Assembly: GCF_000143415.4 (NCBI RefSeq)
Contig: NW_003314337.1
Location: 373,036 to 437,035, forward strand
Source of the DNA: Selaginella moellendorffii
Taxonomy: Eukaryota > Streptophyta > Lycopodiopsida > Selaginellales > Selaginellaceae
DNA length: 64,000 nt
Direction: 5' to 3'
Below, piece by piece: positions 12,041 to 21,904 of the stretch; positions within the stretch are counted from its first letter, which is position 1, and each line of letters opens with the position of its first letter. The position numbers were made by a program, and so were the translations under genes. Under the pieces are notes generated by a model. It was not told the DNA's origin. It worked only from the letters and a program-made list of their open reading frames with translations, and ran no database searches.

Positions 12041-12141
12041 AGCTCGGTAGAACCCTAAACCCTGAACCCCACCATTTTACGCCGAATTTGGGTTCGAATC
12101 CACCGCCGTGATGGATTGGATTAGGGCATTCGTGATCGGCG
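12041..12141. promoter_or_regulatory. Bidirectional promoter between head-to-head paralogues
   Basis: 101 bp between the two ATGs. A double telo-box (AACCCTAAACCCT, 12051-12063) sits just upstream of the minus-strand start. Both genes must share this space for transcription start. Confidence 0.6.
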
Positions 12142-12573
12142 ATGGCGCTCCTGCTGAAGAATCTATGGCGGCACAGAGATCTGGGTCGCTCCTCGCTCGA
12201 CTCCAGGTGCCTGCTGCTCGCGGCAGCTAAGAATTTCGCGACGGATTCCTCGTGGCCAGTGTTTGACAACAAGAATGTAGTGCTCTCGTTTCTAGACAGG
12301 GGAAGGATGCTCAAGCTGCGGTTCCAGGATCAAGAGGAGTTCCAGATGTTCTTGGAGAGGGCGAATGCGGTGGGCGCGACTCCGCCGGACGAGCCGAATT
12401 GCATCACCAGCAAGCTGTGCGAGTTGGATCCGCGGCGAATCCATGTGTTGGTGGACAGTAAGATTGTGAGCAAATACGCAAAGAAGCTCGCGAGGGAGAA
12501 GGCCGAGAAGCAAGGCTGCCCTTCGGACTTTGTTACATTCCTGGACAAGGACTACAAGGTCGACGATGATTGA
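12142..12573 (+). CDS. Mitochondrial-type protein of unknown family, short paralogue
   Basis: Intronless, 143 residues. A basic N-terminus (MALLLKNLWRHRDLGRSS...) suggests an organelle targeting peptide. From FDNKNVVLSF onward it aligns along its whole length with the C-terminal domain of the 11294-12040 product. Shared positions include FDNKNV, GR..LKF/LRFQ.Q.EF, PDEP..IT, ELDP, VD.K, the LA.E.AE...P.DF block and an acidic DDD end. It lacks the QGQG and proline-rich insert. The close pairing suggests an inverted duplication. No function is known to me. A hairpin lies about 70 nt past the stop (12643-12665). Confidence 0.8.
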   Translation: MALLLKNLWRHRDLGRSSLDSRCLLLAAAKNFATDSSWPVFDNKNVVLSFLDRGRMLKLRFQDQEEFQMFLERANAVGATPPDEPNCITSKLCELDPRRIHVLVDSKIVSKYAKKLAREKAEKQGCPSDFVTFLDKDYKVDDD

Positions 12574-13268
12574 AAGGTTTGTTCTCAAGGTTTTTGGATA
12601 TAATGAGGAGTTGTGTACTACATTTTAACCAATGATCAAAGCAATGCAACCCCTTTGGTTGCATTAGGGCATAACATCCGTACCAAATGGTCCAAATTCG
12701 TGTACGGCAAACTGGGGCTACTTAGTTGTGTGCTTCTTTAGTTCTTATTTTCCAAACGTTGGCGTGACTTTGGCGCAGCGCCTTGGCTTCGTCGCGGCGC
12801 AATCCCTAGGAGGATGGGGAGGAGGAGCAACGCGATGTCGATCGAGCGACAACGTCGCAAACTTTAGTTTGATGCCCAGGTATTCCTGTAGAGTAACTAG
12901 GGATAGGTTGCTGGAAGCATCGCTCGCTAGATCAGGGCGCCCCGACTTAATCCTGGTAAGTTTTTTCCAAATTTTCAATGCCAGGGAATTCTTGCTTGCG
13001 TGCCTTGGGTTGTGTGTGTGATCGTAAGTCCTGCCTGAGACGGAATTTGCAGTGCTGCAAAACTTAAGAAATTCTGGATTTTGTTTTCTTCTTTCTTTTT
13101 CTCGCTTGCTTTTTAGGTTTGTGAGTTCTTCCGAGACGCATGCAAGTGCTTTTGCTTTGTCAGTTTTTGTTCCTTGGTTTTCTTCTTTCGTTCGTTCTTT
13201 TCTTTTTTTCGTCCGAGAAAAGCTGTTTATCTTCCCTTTGTTTTTTTTTTCTTTCTCAGAGTGGTTTT
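12574..13268. other. Intergenic and probable 5' region of the PHD gene
   Basis: No convincing ORF. A perfect 9-bp hairpin with a 5-nt loop lies at 12643-12665, stem AATGCAACC. The pyrimidine-rich stretch from about 13075 to 13268 resembles a leader or first intron of the PHD-finger gene, but its start is hidden by the sequence gap. Confidence 0.45.
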
Positions 13269-13368
13269 NNNNNNNNNNNNNNNNNNNNNNNNNNNNNNNN
13301 NNNNNNNNNNNNNNNNNNNNNNNNNNNNNNNNNNNNNNNNNNNNNNNNNNNNNNNNNNNNNNNNNNNN
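13269..13368. other. Assembly gap (100 N)
   Basis: Exactly 100 undetermined bases, the conventional length for a gap of unknown size. It removes the 5' end of the PHD-finger gene, so open frames drawn across it are meaningless. Confidence 0.98.
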
Positions 13369-15166
13369 CGTTCAACTGGATGCTTCCAGGCCCGAGAAAA
13401 GGGCCCGCTGTGACGAGTGGTCGTTTGCCGAGACCTCCAACCCAAGCAGAGATGGAGAGGCAGCACCTCAAGGAGCCCTTCCTTCGTCGCCTCGGTTGGA
13501 ACAGCAGCCGCTAGACACGGATCGTCCCGAAGACAAAAGCTTCGAGAAGGAAAAGTCCTGTGAACAAGATGGAGACGAGTGCCGGACGTCCAAAGAGAAA
13601 GAAACTCCGGCGGAAGCGGCTGCGGACCAGAAGAGCTTGCGACACTTTTCGAGGGCGAGGCAACCAAAAGCTCGGGTATCAGCCGCCGAGGCTTCTGCTC
13701 CTCAACAGGGTGCAGAGAACCCTTCGGATGCGTCGTCAACTTCTCTAGAAAACAACAACGTCCACAAGGAAGCGAAGAACAGGAGATACGATTTGAGACA
13801 CTCTTACGTTGATATTTACCAGATCCCGGAAGAGTTACGCTGCTTCGTGGATGAGGAGGAGGAGGAGGAGGAACTTCCGGATAAAAAGGCCAAGATCCGG
13901 AGGAGGAGCAGGCAGGAGAAATCATCGAAAACTCGGTTGAACAAGGATAAGGTGGAAATGATCGAGGAGTGCCTGAATTTCATGGAACAGATGGGACTTT
14001 TCAAGAGCAGTGTTTTGGTGGAAGAGAGCTCCGTAGTGGCTGTCCATCCGGGGAGCGTTGGCGATGGAAGTGCTACCGCCGAGAACTGTAGAGTTTGTGG
14101 ACGGCCCGGGAATGCAAACTCAACACTGGTATGTGATACGTGCGAGGAGACGTATCATCTCTCCTGCTGCTACCCGAGGATCAGAAGCGTGCCAAGAGAT
14201 GATCGCTGGCTCTGCAGCTTTTGCACGAGGAAACGCAAGAAGAAGACAGCCGAGCTGAAGATATTCCCGGCGGGACATTTTGAAGAGAAGCTTCCTGCAG
14301 CTTGGAAGATCGACAAGACTAAAGTTCGTGGCTGGGACTTGCAGCGCATGGAGAGAACTCAAGTTCGTGTTGGAGATGAGTTTCAGGCAGTTGTTCCGGA
14401 ATGGTGTGGCAAAGTTTCGTACGAGGATGTGTAAGTTCTCTCCGGTTTCCTTTTTTTTCCGGTCTTTAACGTATGGTTTTTCTTGTGCAGTCGACCAGAT
14501 TATCCAGGTCTTGAGGCTCCTCGCAGTCTGGCGGAGAAATTAAAAGAGAAAGACCAGGCCGAGCAAACTGTTGCTGCTGTAAGCTACTACTCTTTTTTTT
14601 TATTCTTTGCTGATGTTCTTTCTATCACCAGAATATTTGGCCCATGGGATGGATACCAGCTAGGAGCTTGCCTGAAAACGAACGAGAAAACTGGGTGCAA
14701 TGCCAAAACATCATCTATGAAGAGGGCGATTATCTTCCAAGCGGAGAAGTGGCAAACAAGGACATAGTTTGCGGCAAATGGCGAAGGTATTCTCTCATGC
14801 AAAAAGCTCTGTAAGTTACGTGAGATATCTTTTTTTCCTTTCCAGGGCTCCTTTACACATTGTCGCCGATGATGGATGGGAATGTTCGTGCGCTGTTGCA
14901 TGGGATCCTCGTCACGCTGATTGTGCGGTACCACAGGTCTGAAAGCTCATTCTAAGACATTCCAGAGTTTTGTGTTGATAGTTCTCTCTCGTGTAGGAAA
15001 TCCCCACTGAAGAGATCAGAAAGAGACCGAAAGCTCGAATGCAATCTCCTGGCGAGGTAAAAATTCCCGGAAAAATGTAGCGATTGTTCTTAGTTGCTTC
15101 TGGCAGGAATGGAAAAACTCGGGAAGACGAGGCAGAGCAAACCAAAACATGACAGAGTTGTATTGA
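13369..15166 (+). CDS. PHD-finger nuclear protein (5' end in gap)
   Basis: The coding frame emerges from the gap (VQLDASRPEKRARCDEW) and runs through a polar, acidic and lysine-rich region to a C4HC3 PHD finger at 14089-14233: C-R-V-C-G, then CDTCEETYHLSCC and WLCSFC. Further exons follow 14433: RPDYPGLEAPRSLAEKL, NIWPMGWIPARSLPENE, APLHIVADDGWECS with ADCAVPQ, EIPTEEIRKRPKAR, and a last exon ending NMTELY (stop 15166). Short introns of 50-80 bp with GT-AG borders separate them. PHD fingers usually read histone H3 tails, so a chromatin role is inferred. The conserved region after the finger (VGDEFQAVVPEW...) suggests a plant-specific family, which I cannot name. Start codon, and possibly whole exons, are missing. 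Confidence 0.75.
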
Positions 15167-15388
15167 TTTTCGCACGTAAGTGTCGTTCACCATCGTGCTT
15201 GATCGATCTCGATTATTTTCTCTTAAGTTTGTAAAGGAAGAGGATTTTTGTTTGTCTTCTTCCCTTCACGATGGTTTGGGAAGGAAGAAAAGAATGGACA
15301 AAGATACATCATCTGGAATCCAACGGCTAGGATTGGGCTATTTTTTGGACTATGCTGCTATAACAAGGAGCTGAGCGACCTAATGTGA

Positions 15389-15520
15389 ATGGAAGAGGAG
15401 GCGAGCGCCGGGACGACACTGCCGCCGCGGCCGCCGCTCCTCGAGGTAATCGCCAAGACCGTCCTCCCCAGCGCCGGCATTTGGAAATCTCTCCTGGAAT
15501 CGGCAAGAAAGTGGAGCTGA
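15389..15520 (+). other. Upstream ORF (43 codons) in the GAUT leader
   Basis: ATG at 15389 opens a 43-codon frame (MEEEASAGTTLPPRPPLLEV...) ending TGA at 15520, about 150 nt before the GAUT start. It contains a possible splice donor (GAG|GTAATC), so it could instead be spliced away. Whether it is translated is unknown. Confidence 0.35.
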
Positions 15521-15629
15521 GAGATCCGTTGCGGCGGGGCGGATTTTTGAGCTCCCGGGGATGCTTCTCTTGGAATTCACGGTTTCTCGGGGCCGGGAAG
15601 CGAGATTCTAGGGCTGGGGCGAGCTAGGA

Positions 15630-15653
15630 ATGCGGATCAGCTCCTCCCGGTGA
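15630..15653 (+). other. Short upstream ORF (MRISSSR) before the GAUT start
   Basis: A seven-codon frame with stop lies 20 nt before the main ATG at 15674. If the leader is unspliced here, it would be met first by scanning ribosomes and could lower translation of the main frame. Confidence 0.4.
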
Positions 15654-15673
15654 TTGCTCTCTCGTCGCTAGCA

Positions 15674-17317
15674 ATGAGGCGACCACCGTACAGTGTCCGG
15701 AGGCGGAGGAGGCTCTCGCTCGTCTCGATTTGCCTCTCGATTGGCCTGCTGGGACTGCTCATTGTGGCGCTCTTTGGATTATCCAAACATCCAGCTCCAA
15801 TAGCTCCGGTGAGTGCCTGGAATTCCCTTTTTTTTCTTGGCTGTTCTTACTTTTTCGTCTGTGCTTTCCAGCCAACGAATCAACCTCTTGACGTGGTCAT
15901 AGCCGATTCATTTAATCTCACGGAAGAGCTCCTGGATGTTCGCTCATACGCTCGGCAGCTTGGAGATCAGATGGTTCTAGCAAAGGCTTACTTGGTCATC
16001 GCCAAAGAGAACAGCAACTTGCAGCTAGCCTGGGAGTTGAGCGCACAGATCAGGGCCTGCCAGCTTCTCTTCTCACAGGTAGCAACGAGAGCGTCGCCAA
16101 TCACCGCCGCCGAGGCCGAGCCGATCATGAAGCAGCTGGCGTCGCTCATTTACCAATCGAGAGAGCTTCACTACGACATCGCCACGGTGATCATGAAGTT
16201 CAAGGCGCAGATCCAAGCGCTCGAGGAGCGTGCCAGCGCCGCCACCGTCCAAAGCACCACCTTTGGTCAGCTCGCTGCCGAGGCCGTCCCAAAGAGCCTC
16301 TACTGCCTGGGGATGCAGCTGACGCTCGAGTGGGCCGAGACGCGAGGGGAGCTCTCCAAGCAGCAGCACTCCCCGGCCTTGACGGACCAGGACCTCTATC
16401 ACTTCGTGGTCTTCTCGGACAACATCCTGGGGACCTCGGTGGTGATCAACTCCACGGTTTGCAACGCCAAGCGGCCGACGCAGCTGGTTTTCCACCTCGT
16501 GACGGACAGCGTCAACTTTGGCGCCATGAGAGTCTGGTTTGCTCAGAACGACTTCAAGGGGGCGACGATCGAGGTCCAGAACATCGACACGTTTACGTGG
16601 TTGAACGCGTCCTACGTGCCGGTGCTCAAGCAGCTCCAGGACGTCGAGACGCAGAGCTACTACTTCAAATCCGGGCAGGAGAGCAAGAACGCGGTCAAGT
16701 TCCGGAACCCGAAGTACCTCTCCATGCTCAACCACCTGCGCTTCTACATCCCGGAGATTTACCCGGAGCTCAAGAAGGTGGTGTTCCTGGACGACGACAT
16801 CGTGGTGCAAAAGGACCTCACCCCGCTCTTCTCCATCGATCTCCACGGCAACGTCAACGGCGCCGTGGAGACGTGCCTGGAGAGCTTCCACCGCTACCAC
16901 AAGTACCTCAACTTCTCGCACCCCAAGATCAAGGCCAACTTCGACCCGGACGCGTGCGGCTGGGCGTTTGGCATGAACGTCTTCGACCTGGTGGCGTGGA
17001 AGAGAGCCAACGTTACAGCCCGGTACCACTACTGGCAGGAGCAAAACGTGGACAGGACGCTGTGGAAGCTGGGGACGCTGCCGCCGGGATTGCTCACTTT
17101 CTACGGCCTCACGGAGCCGCTGGATCGCAAGCTGCACGTCCTGGGACTGGGATACGATCCAAACATCGATGCCCAGCTGATCGAGAGCGCCGGGGTGGTG
17201 CATTTCAACGGGAACATGAAGCCGTGGCTCAAGCTGGCCATGAGTCGCTACAAGCCGCTGTGGGAGAGGTATGTAAATTACTCGCACGCCTACGTCCAGC
17301 AGTGCAACATCCATTGA
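15674..17317 (+). CDS. GAUT11: Galacturonosyltransferase, GAUT10/11-like (GT8)
   Basis: Two exons, 15674-15808 and 15872-17317, give 526 residues. The N-terminus is that of a type II Golgi protein: a short basic cytosolic tail (MRRPPYSVRRRRRLS) and one transmembrane segment (ICLSIGLLGLLIVALFGL). A stem follows with QMVLAKAYLVIAKE and IQALEERASAATVQ, diagnostic of GAUTs. The GT8 catalytic domain shows LVFHLVTD, LNHLRFYIPEIYP, the metal-binding VFLDDDIVVQKDL, HGNVNGAVETC, GWAFGMNVFDL, LWKLGTLPPGLL and HFNGNMKPWLKLA. GAUTs transfer galacturonate onto homogalacturonan during pectin synthesis; similarity recalled from memory is best with GAUT11. Codon use is strongly GC-rich at third positions. 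The long antisense frame is a shadow of this bias. Confidence 0.93.
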   Translation: MRRPPYSVRRRRRLSLVSICLSIGLLGLLIVALFGLSKHPAPIAPVSAWNSLFFLGCSYFFVCAFQPTNQPLDVVIADSFNLTEELLDVRSYARQLGDQMVLAKAYLVIAKENSNLQLAWELSAQIRACQLLFSQVATRASPITAAEAEPIMKQLASLIYQSRELHYDIATVIMKFKAQIQALEERASAATVQSTTFGQLAAEAVPKSLYCLGMQLTLEWAETRGELSKQQHSPALTDQDLYHFVVFSDNILGTSVVINSTVCNAKRPTQLVFHLVTDSVNFGAMRVWFAQNDFKGATIEVQNIDTFTWLNASYVPVLKQLQDVETQSYYFKSGQESKNAVKFRNPKYLSMLNHLRFYIPEIYPELKKVVFLDDDIVVQKDLTPLFSIDLHGNVNGAVETCLESFHRYHKYLNFSHPKIKANFDPDACGWAFGMNVFDLVAWKRANVTARYHYWQEQNVDRTLWKLGTLPPGLLTFYGLTEPLDRKLHVLGLGYDPNIDAQLIESAGVVHFNGNMKPWLKLAMSRYKPLWERYVNYSHAYVQQCNIH

Positions 17318-17563
17318 TTTGAGGGAGAGAGCGAGAGCGAGAGCTTCTTATATTTTTTTGGTTGACGACTCGGGTTCCTTCCTCTTTCTTCTTTTTTTCG
17401 TTGAGAGAGAGAGAGCCACTGTGCTGGCTGCTTAGAAGGGAGGAACCAAGGAGAAAACTTCTCGCAGGAGATTCTTTTGATTCACGGTCGTCGCTTTGAT
17501 TGATTGCTCGTAGATCGATCACAGCGTCGCTAGTTTTGATTTTGTTTTGCGTCCTTTTATTCT
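17318..17563. other. Intergenic spacer between convergent stops
   Basis: 246 bp between the GAUT stop and the phosphate acetyltransferase stop on the other strand. It contains GA-repeat and T-rich tracts, probably the two 3' UTRs. Confidence 0.5.
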
Positions 17564-19929
17564 TTACGTGCTTTTCATCGCTTCGATTGCTACTGCTTTG
17601 CTTTTCTTCTTCTCTGCCGCTGCCTGGATAGCCGTAGTGGCGATTGTGGCGATTATGTCTTTGACAGTGCAGCCCCGGCTTAGATCATTGACGGGCTTCC
17701 GGAGGCCTTGGAGGATAGGACCAATGACAGTAGCTCCAGTGTGCTACAAGAAAAAAAAAAACAAAAACAAAAAGAGAAAAAAAAATTCCGCGATTAAAAC
17801 AGAGTTTTTGCTTACCTGCTGTACAACTTTGCATGCAATGTTGCTGGAATTCAAATCTGGAAAGATGAATACGTTTGCCTGTGACACACGATTCACACTA
17901 AGAGAAAAAAAACAGAAGTTTCGAATCCTATAGCTTACTTTTCCAGCAACTTCGCTATTCTTTCCTTTAAGCTTGATCTTTGCGGCCGCCGCATTGACCG
18001 CTGCATCATACTGCACACATGCAGCAAAGAGATAAGATCATCCTTGGGATCGTGGCAAACAAATACTGGCAGCACCTGGAATGGTCCCTCGAGTAATAAA
18101 TCCGGGCGTCTGGATCTTGCGATGCTGGCAGCGTCCGCGACCTTTTGTACAAGTGGGCCTAGTTTCACAAGTAGAAAATATGTCAAGGCCAGATTTCCAT
18201 TCTCAGTACCTGCATTGGAGTCTCCAGTTGCGTAAGAGAGCAATGCAACGCGAGGTTCCAATCCAAAAGCCGTGACCGTGTCAGCAGATGCGATTGCTAT
18301 CGTCGCGAGCTCGTCAGCAGACGGGCTTGCGTTGATGGCAACGTCGGCATAGGCCACGACTGCGTCTTCGAGACATATGAACATTACGCTGCTGACGATT
18401 GGCGTCGCTGGATCCGTCTAGACGTCGCTGCTTGTTTAGATCTTTTGCGTCTGAGACTGTCTTTACCTTGATAATTTGCAGAGCGGGACGAACGGTGTTG
18501 GCGGTGGTGTGGACTGCTCCGCAGACCATCCCGTCTGCGTCTCCGGCAGACACCATGCAAGTTCCCAGAGTGATCGGATCGTTGCCAAGAATTTCTCTTG
18601 CTTTTTCCAACGTCATTCCCTGAGCAATGAAGATCGTAAGACGCTGCTCGTAAAATGAGAAACTTTACCTTGTGTTTGCGTGTTTGATAGTACACTGTCG
18701 CGTACTTCTCCAGCTCTTGCGGGTCGGACGGATCTTTGATAATGGCCGAGCGTAAATCGACATTGGACACCTTGGCAGCCTCAAGAAGTTTTTCTCGCTC
18801 TCCCAAAAGGATTAAACTGCACAACCCGTGTTGGAGAATAAATCCTGCAGCTTGAACCGTTCGCGGCTCATCACCCTGCACTATTTTTCAGCAAGTAAAT
18901 ATTTTGGAAACGAAAAAGCAAAAACGTATGAAGCTTACCTCTGGCAGCAGTATGACTTGATTGTTTTCTTTCGCTCTAGAAAACAAAGAGTTTCTGAACA
19001 GCAGTGGACTCACTCGAGCTGCATTTTCCTTTAAACACAAGTGTAGTTGTGAAATCGAGAATGAAATTTCAAGCTACATACCTCTGGCATGTTTCGTTTT
19101 AAAGCCTCCATCTCAATGTTATTGGCAAACGCTTTCTGGAGAACAAAGTAGATAGTTATATCAAGCTTTAGCCAATGCGAAGAATTTACCACCGGGTTTT
19201 CACGTTCATCGAAGCCTGGAAGTGCTCCCACGAACTGAAGTTTCCACTTTGAAAAGACTTTTCTCATATCTGGAGCGTCAGAAGATCCATATACAAAACC
19301 TCCCACAACTCTGACCTTCAGCTTTTCAAAAGCAAGAGCGCTGCATCGAGTGTAAGTTGCTATTTCTGTGGCCCAGTCCTGCAAATTCCCTGCGTGATCC
19401 TTACTGCTCCATAGTTGACGAAGAGCGTCTACATTGGTCGCAAGGAGCACTGGCGATCCAAGAGCACTGGCAATGTGAGCGTCCAAAGCACTCGCATCTC
19501 TACAAAACTGTGTTCCTTCGATCAGCACACACTCGTGCCTTCTCTTGAGCTCTTCGTAAGCTGGACAGGAAAGATCATAAACGAGGAAAGGAAGAAAAGA
19601 GACACATGGACAAAAAGAAGTAACTTACCGACGTAAATTTGCTCCAGCATCTCGTCCAGATCGCCATTCGCGAGAAATTCTAGCGCTTTTCTTCGATCGA
19701 TCCCCCACATTGTATCGAAACCCTTCACCGCGTCAGCGTTTGCCGCCCCGACAGGTCTAAAATACCCCACATCGCGTTCGAGCACTCGGAGAACGCCCAA
19801 CAATCCCACCCTGACCGCTCTAGCAGCACGATCGTCGGCCTCGGTGACTGTCCGGTGCAGATAGAGCGTGTGGAAATCTCGATTCCTCCTCCAGCAGTAG
19901 CCGGAAGCTCGCGCAATTTGCCTCAACAT
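17564..19929 (-). CDS. PTA: Phosphate acetyltransferase (phosphotransacetylase), organelle-targeted
   Basis: About ten or more exons encode roughly 590 residues. The start at 19929 gives [19 protein letters not shown], a likely mitochondrial presequence. Exons 1-2 resemble the N-terminal dethiobiotin-synthetase-like domain of long bacterial Pta ([38 protein letters not shown]), but the P-loop site is not recognisable. After [14 protein letters not shown] the protein goes within about 30 residues to [20 protein letters not shown] and [16 protein letters not shown], the start of the PTA_PTB catalytic domain. The DRTGG domain usually found between them seems absent. The catalytic part is complete: [74 protein letters not shown] and [17 protein letters not shown]. 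It interconverts acetyl-CoA and acetyl phosphate, normally with acetate kinase, which is not in this window. Confidence 0.9.
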
Positions 19930-19968
19930 CGAGGAACCCTAAAATCCTAGAGAAGTGAAATTAGGGCG
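19930..19968. promoter_or_regulatory. 39-bp bidirectional spacer, PTA / NIFK-like
   Basis: The two start codons are only 39 bp apart. The spacer holds ACCCTAAAATCCTA, a telo-box-like pair. Promoter elements or leaders of each gene must extend into the other's first exon. Confidence 0.6.
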
Positions 19969-20932
19969 ATGGCGAGTAGCGAGGGCGCCCCGGCTCCATC
20001 GTTTCTGGTAAGTTCTCTTCCTTTTCCGGTCGATCCCACGGCTCCATTGATTGCAGCCTCTAGAGGCCGGCGCCGCCGGGAGCTCCAAGAAGAGGAAGCA
20101 GCGGAGCTCTTCTTCCCGGATTCTCACAGAATTCGATGAGCAAGGCAAGAGAAGATCTTCTGTGGTCTACATTGGAAGGATTCCACACGGTTTTTATGAA
20201 GATCAAATGCGAGGTTGTGTTTTTTTTTTCGGCTTTGCTGGATGGATCACTGACTTGTTCATGTAGGATACTTCTCTCAATTTGGGGCTGTGACACGACT
20301 ACGCCTTTCTCGCAATAAGAAGGTTCTCGTGAATGTTTGTCCCGTGAAACCTTCCTTTACACTTTTCTTCTCTCTTTGCAGACTGGAAAGTCTAAGCACT
20401 ACGCTTTTGTAGAGTTTGAAACGCCAGAGGTAAGAGCTAAACGTTTTCTCACATTGTGATAGCCTTTAAATTATCCCCAGATTGCTCAAATCGTCGCCGA
20501 GAGCATGAACAACTATCTCATGTTTGGAAGGATGCTTCAAGTAAAGATTGTTCCGACTGATCAAATCCATCCATCTTTGTACGTTTTCTTTTTCTCTCGA
20601 TGTGCCTGCTGACGTATTTTTGTGCAGATGGAATGGAGCAAACAAGAAGTTCTACTTACCTTCCAAAACTAAGACCAACGAGGTGAGTATCTATAGATGT
20701 GATGCTCATATACCAGGAAGCTTTTTTTTAGGAGATGAGTTTAGAACGAAGGCAGCGCTTGGTGGAAAAATTCGCGCGCAAGGATAAAGCACGGCGGACA
20801 AAACTACAGGCTCTTGGCTACGATTACCCAGAAATTGTGAGTATCATAGTAGGGATCGATTATAGAAAATGCTGACACTCGAACTTCCAGGAAATATCAA
20901 ATCTAGCGCCTACGAAGACGAGGTTTGATTAA
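19969..20932 (+). CDS. RRM protein, MKI67 FHA-interacting nucleolar phosphoprotein (NIFK/Nop15)-like
   Basis: Eight short exons. Exon 1 is MASSEGAPAPSFL. Exon 2 has a lysine/serine-rich nuclear signal (SSKKRKQRSSSS) and the first RRM strand VVYIGRIPHGF (RNP2). The next exons give GYFSQFGAVTRLRLSRNKK, TGKSKHYAFVEFETPE (RNP1) and AESMNNYLMFGRMLQVK, completing one RRM. The tail has WNGANKKFYLP and a basic segment (ERRQRLVEKFARKDKARR), ending in RFD at 20932. The order and the YLMFGRMLQ phrase fit NIFK/Nop15, nucleolar proteins needed for 60S ribosome-subunit (ITS2) processing. Introns are about 50-85 bp. It pairs divergently with PTA. Confidence 0.85.
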
Positions 20933-21119
20933 AACACGAGAAACATTTGAAGCATAGAGTTTTTCTTTTTATGAGGATGAATGCTTAGAAATTCTTCATT
21001 TTTAGTATGAAAAAATATCTTTTAATGATCCCTTTTTTAAAATTAAAGTAGTGGTTCTTAAAACTATTTATTTAATTTTACATTAACATAAGCTCCACTT
21101 AAAAGCTGCACAGACCACC
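20933..21119. other. AT-rich 3' flank of the NIFK-like gene
   Basis: No gene seen; it probably includes the NIFK-like 3' UTR before retroelement sequence begins. Confidence 0.45.
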
Positions 21120-21720
21120 TGATTATGTTTCAAATCCTGTTAGATCTCTCCAGTGCAAAAAGTGGTAGGCTCCTCTACTGCTTTGTGGATTTTAAGAAAG
21201 CCTTTGACATTGTACTGAGACACTTGTTATTCTAACAATTAAAGGAACTCAGTGCACCAGCCAATATTGTCAATGTCATAAAGCACTTTTACACCTGCAT
21301 TCAAATTGAGCTCACTGGACAATCAGCAGTCCCTTGTGACGCCAGATTCAAGCAAGGGTGCCCACTCTCCCTGACATTGTCTAGCATTTACATTGATGTG
21401 TTAACTGGCCAAGCATGAGCTTTCCACCACCTAGATTGCTGGTCTTCATCTCAACCCAGGTCACTAGTCTTCATCTCATGCACAATATATGCTAACAATT
21501 TTGTTACTCTTTACTATAACAGAAAAGAAGATCCAATGGCAGTTAGAGGCCCTCAAGGAATTCTGCTAGGACATAAGACTCAAGAGCAACCTGATCAAAA
21601 CACAAATGTAATCTTCAGCTTGAAAACAAGCCACACACCGCTTTGCAAGTTACCACTTACAAGTAATTCAGTTATCACCTTCACCATTAGTGAACATGGA
21701 CCACTGGAGTAGTACAACAC
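21120..21720 (+). mobile_element. Decayed non-LTR retrotransposon (LINE) reverse-transcriptase fragment
   Basis: One frame from about 21175 reads LYCFVDFKKAFDIV (RT motif A), one stop, ELSAPANIVNVIKHFYTCIQ, then ARFKQGCPLSLTLSSIYIDVL (motif B). TIYANNFVTLYYN follows near 21490, a degraded YADD motif C in a shifted frame. This is the LINE/Jockey-type RT core. Stops, frameshifts and the loss of YADD show it is inactive. Confidence 0.75.
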
Positions 21721-21904
21721 AAAGCCGCAGCTGGACAGGCATATTACAACCTATTGAACTCGCTCTACCAAGCAGCCATGTACCAGTGGGATGCATGAAA
21801 GGAAACACTATCAAGCTAGGGTTAACACCACCCTGTTACATGGTTGCACCCCCCAGCCATGGGCTGAAGGACTGCAGCTCCATTGTTTCGAACAACGTGG
21901 ACAA

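Noticed and set aside
12089-12103. GGGTTCGAATCCACC as a tRNA T-arm (B box)
   Set aside because: No acceptor stem, D arm or anticodon arm is found around it; it is an isolated match in a promoter region.
13052-14434. 460-codon open frame crossing the N gap
   Set aside because: The part before the gap has no ATG in frame and is T-rich low-complexity translation; the frame is continuous only because N is read as X. Only the part after 13369 is supported.
16073-17314. 413-codon antisense frame opposite GAUT
   Set aside because: Produced by strong G/C third-position bias of the GAUT exon; valine/leucine/arginine-rich translation without any motif.
19014-19018. A 5-nt micro-exon in the phosphate acetyltransferase gene
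   Set aside because: Reading straight through 19018-18940 gives [20 protein letters not shown], which fits the Pta family; the following 38-bp intron would also be too short.
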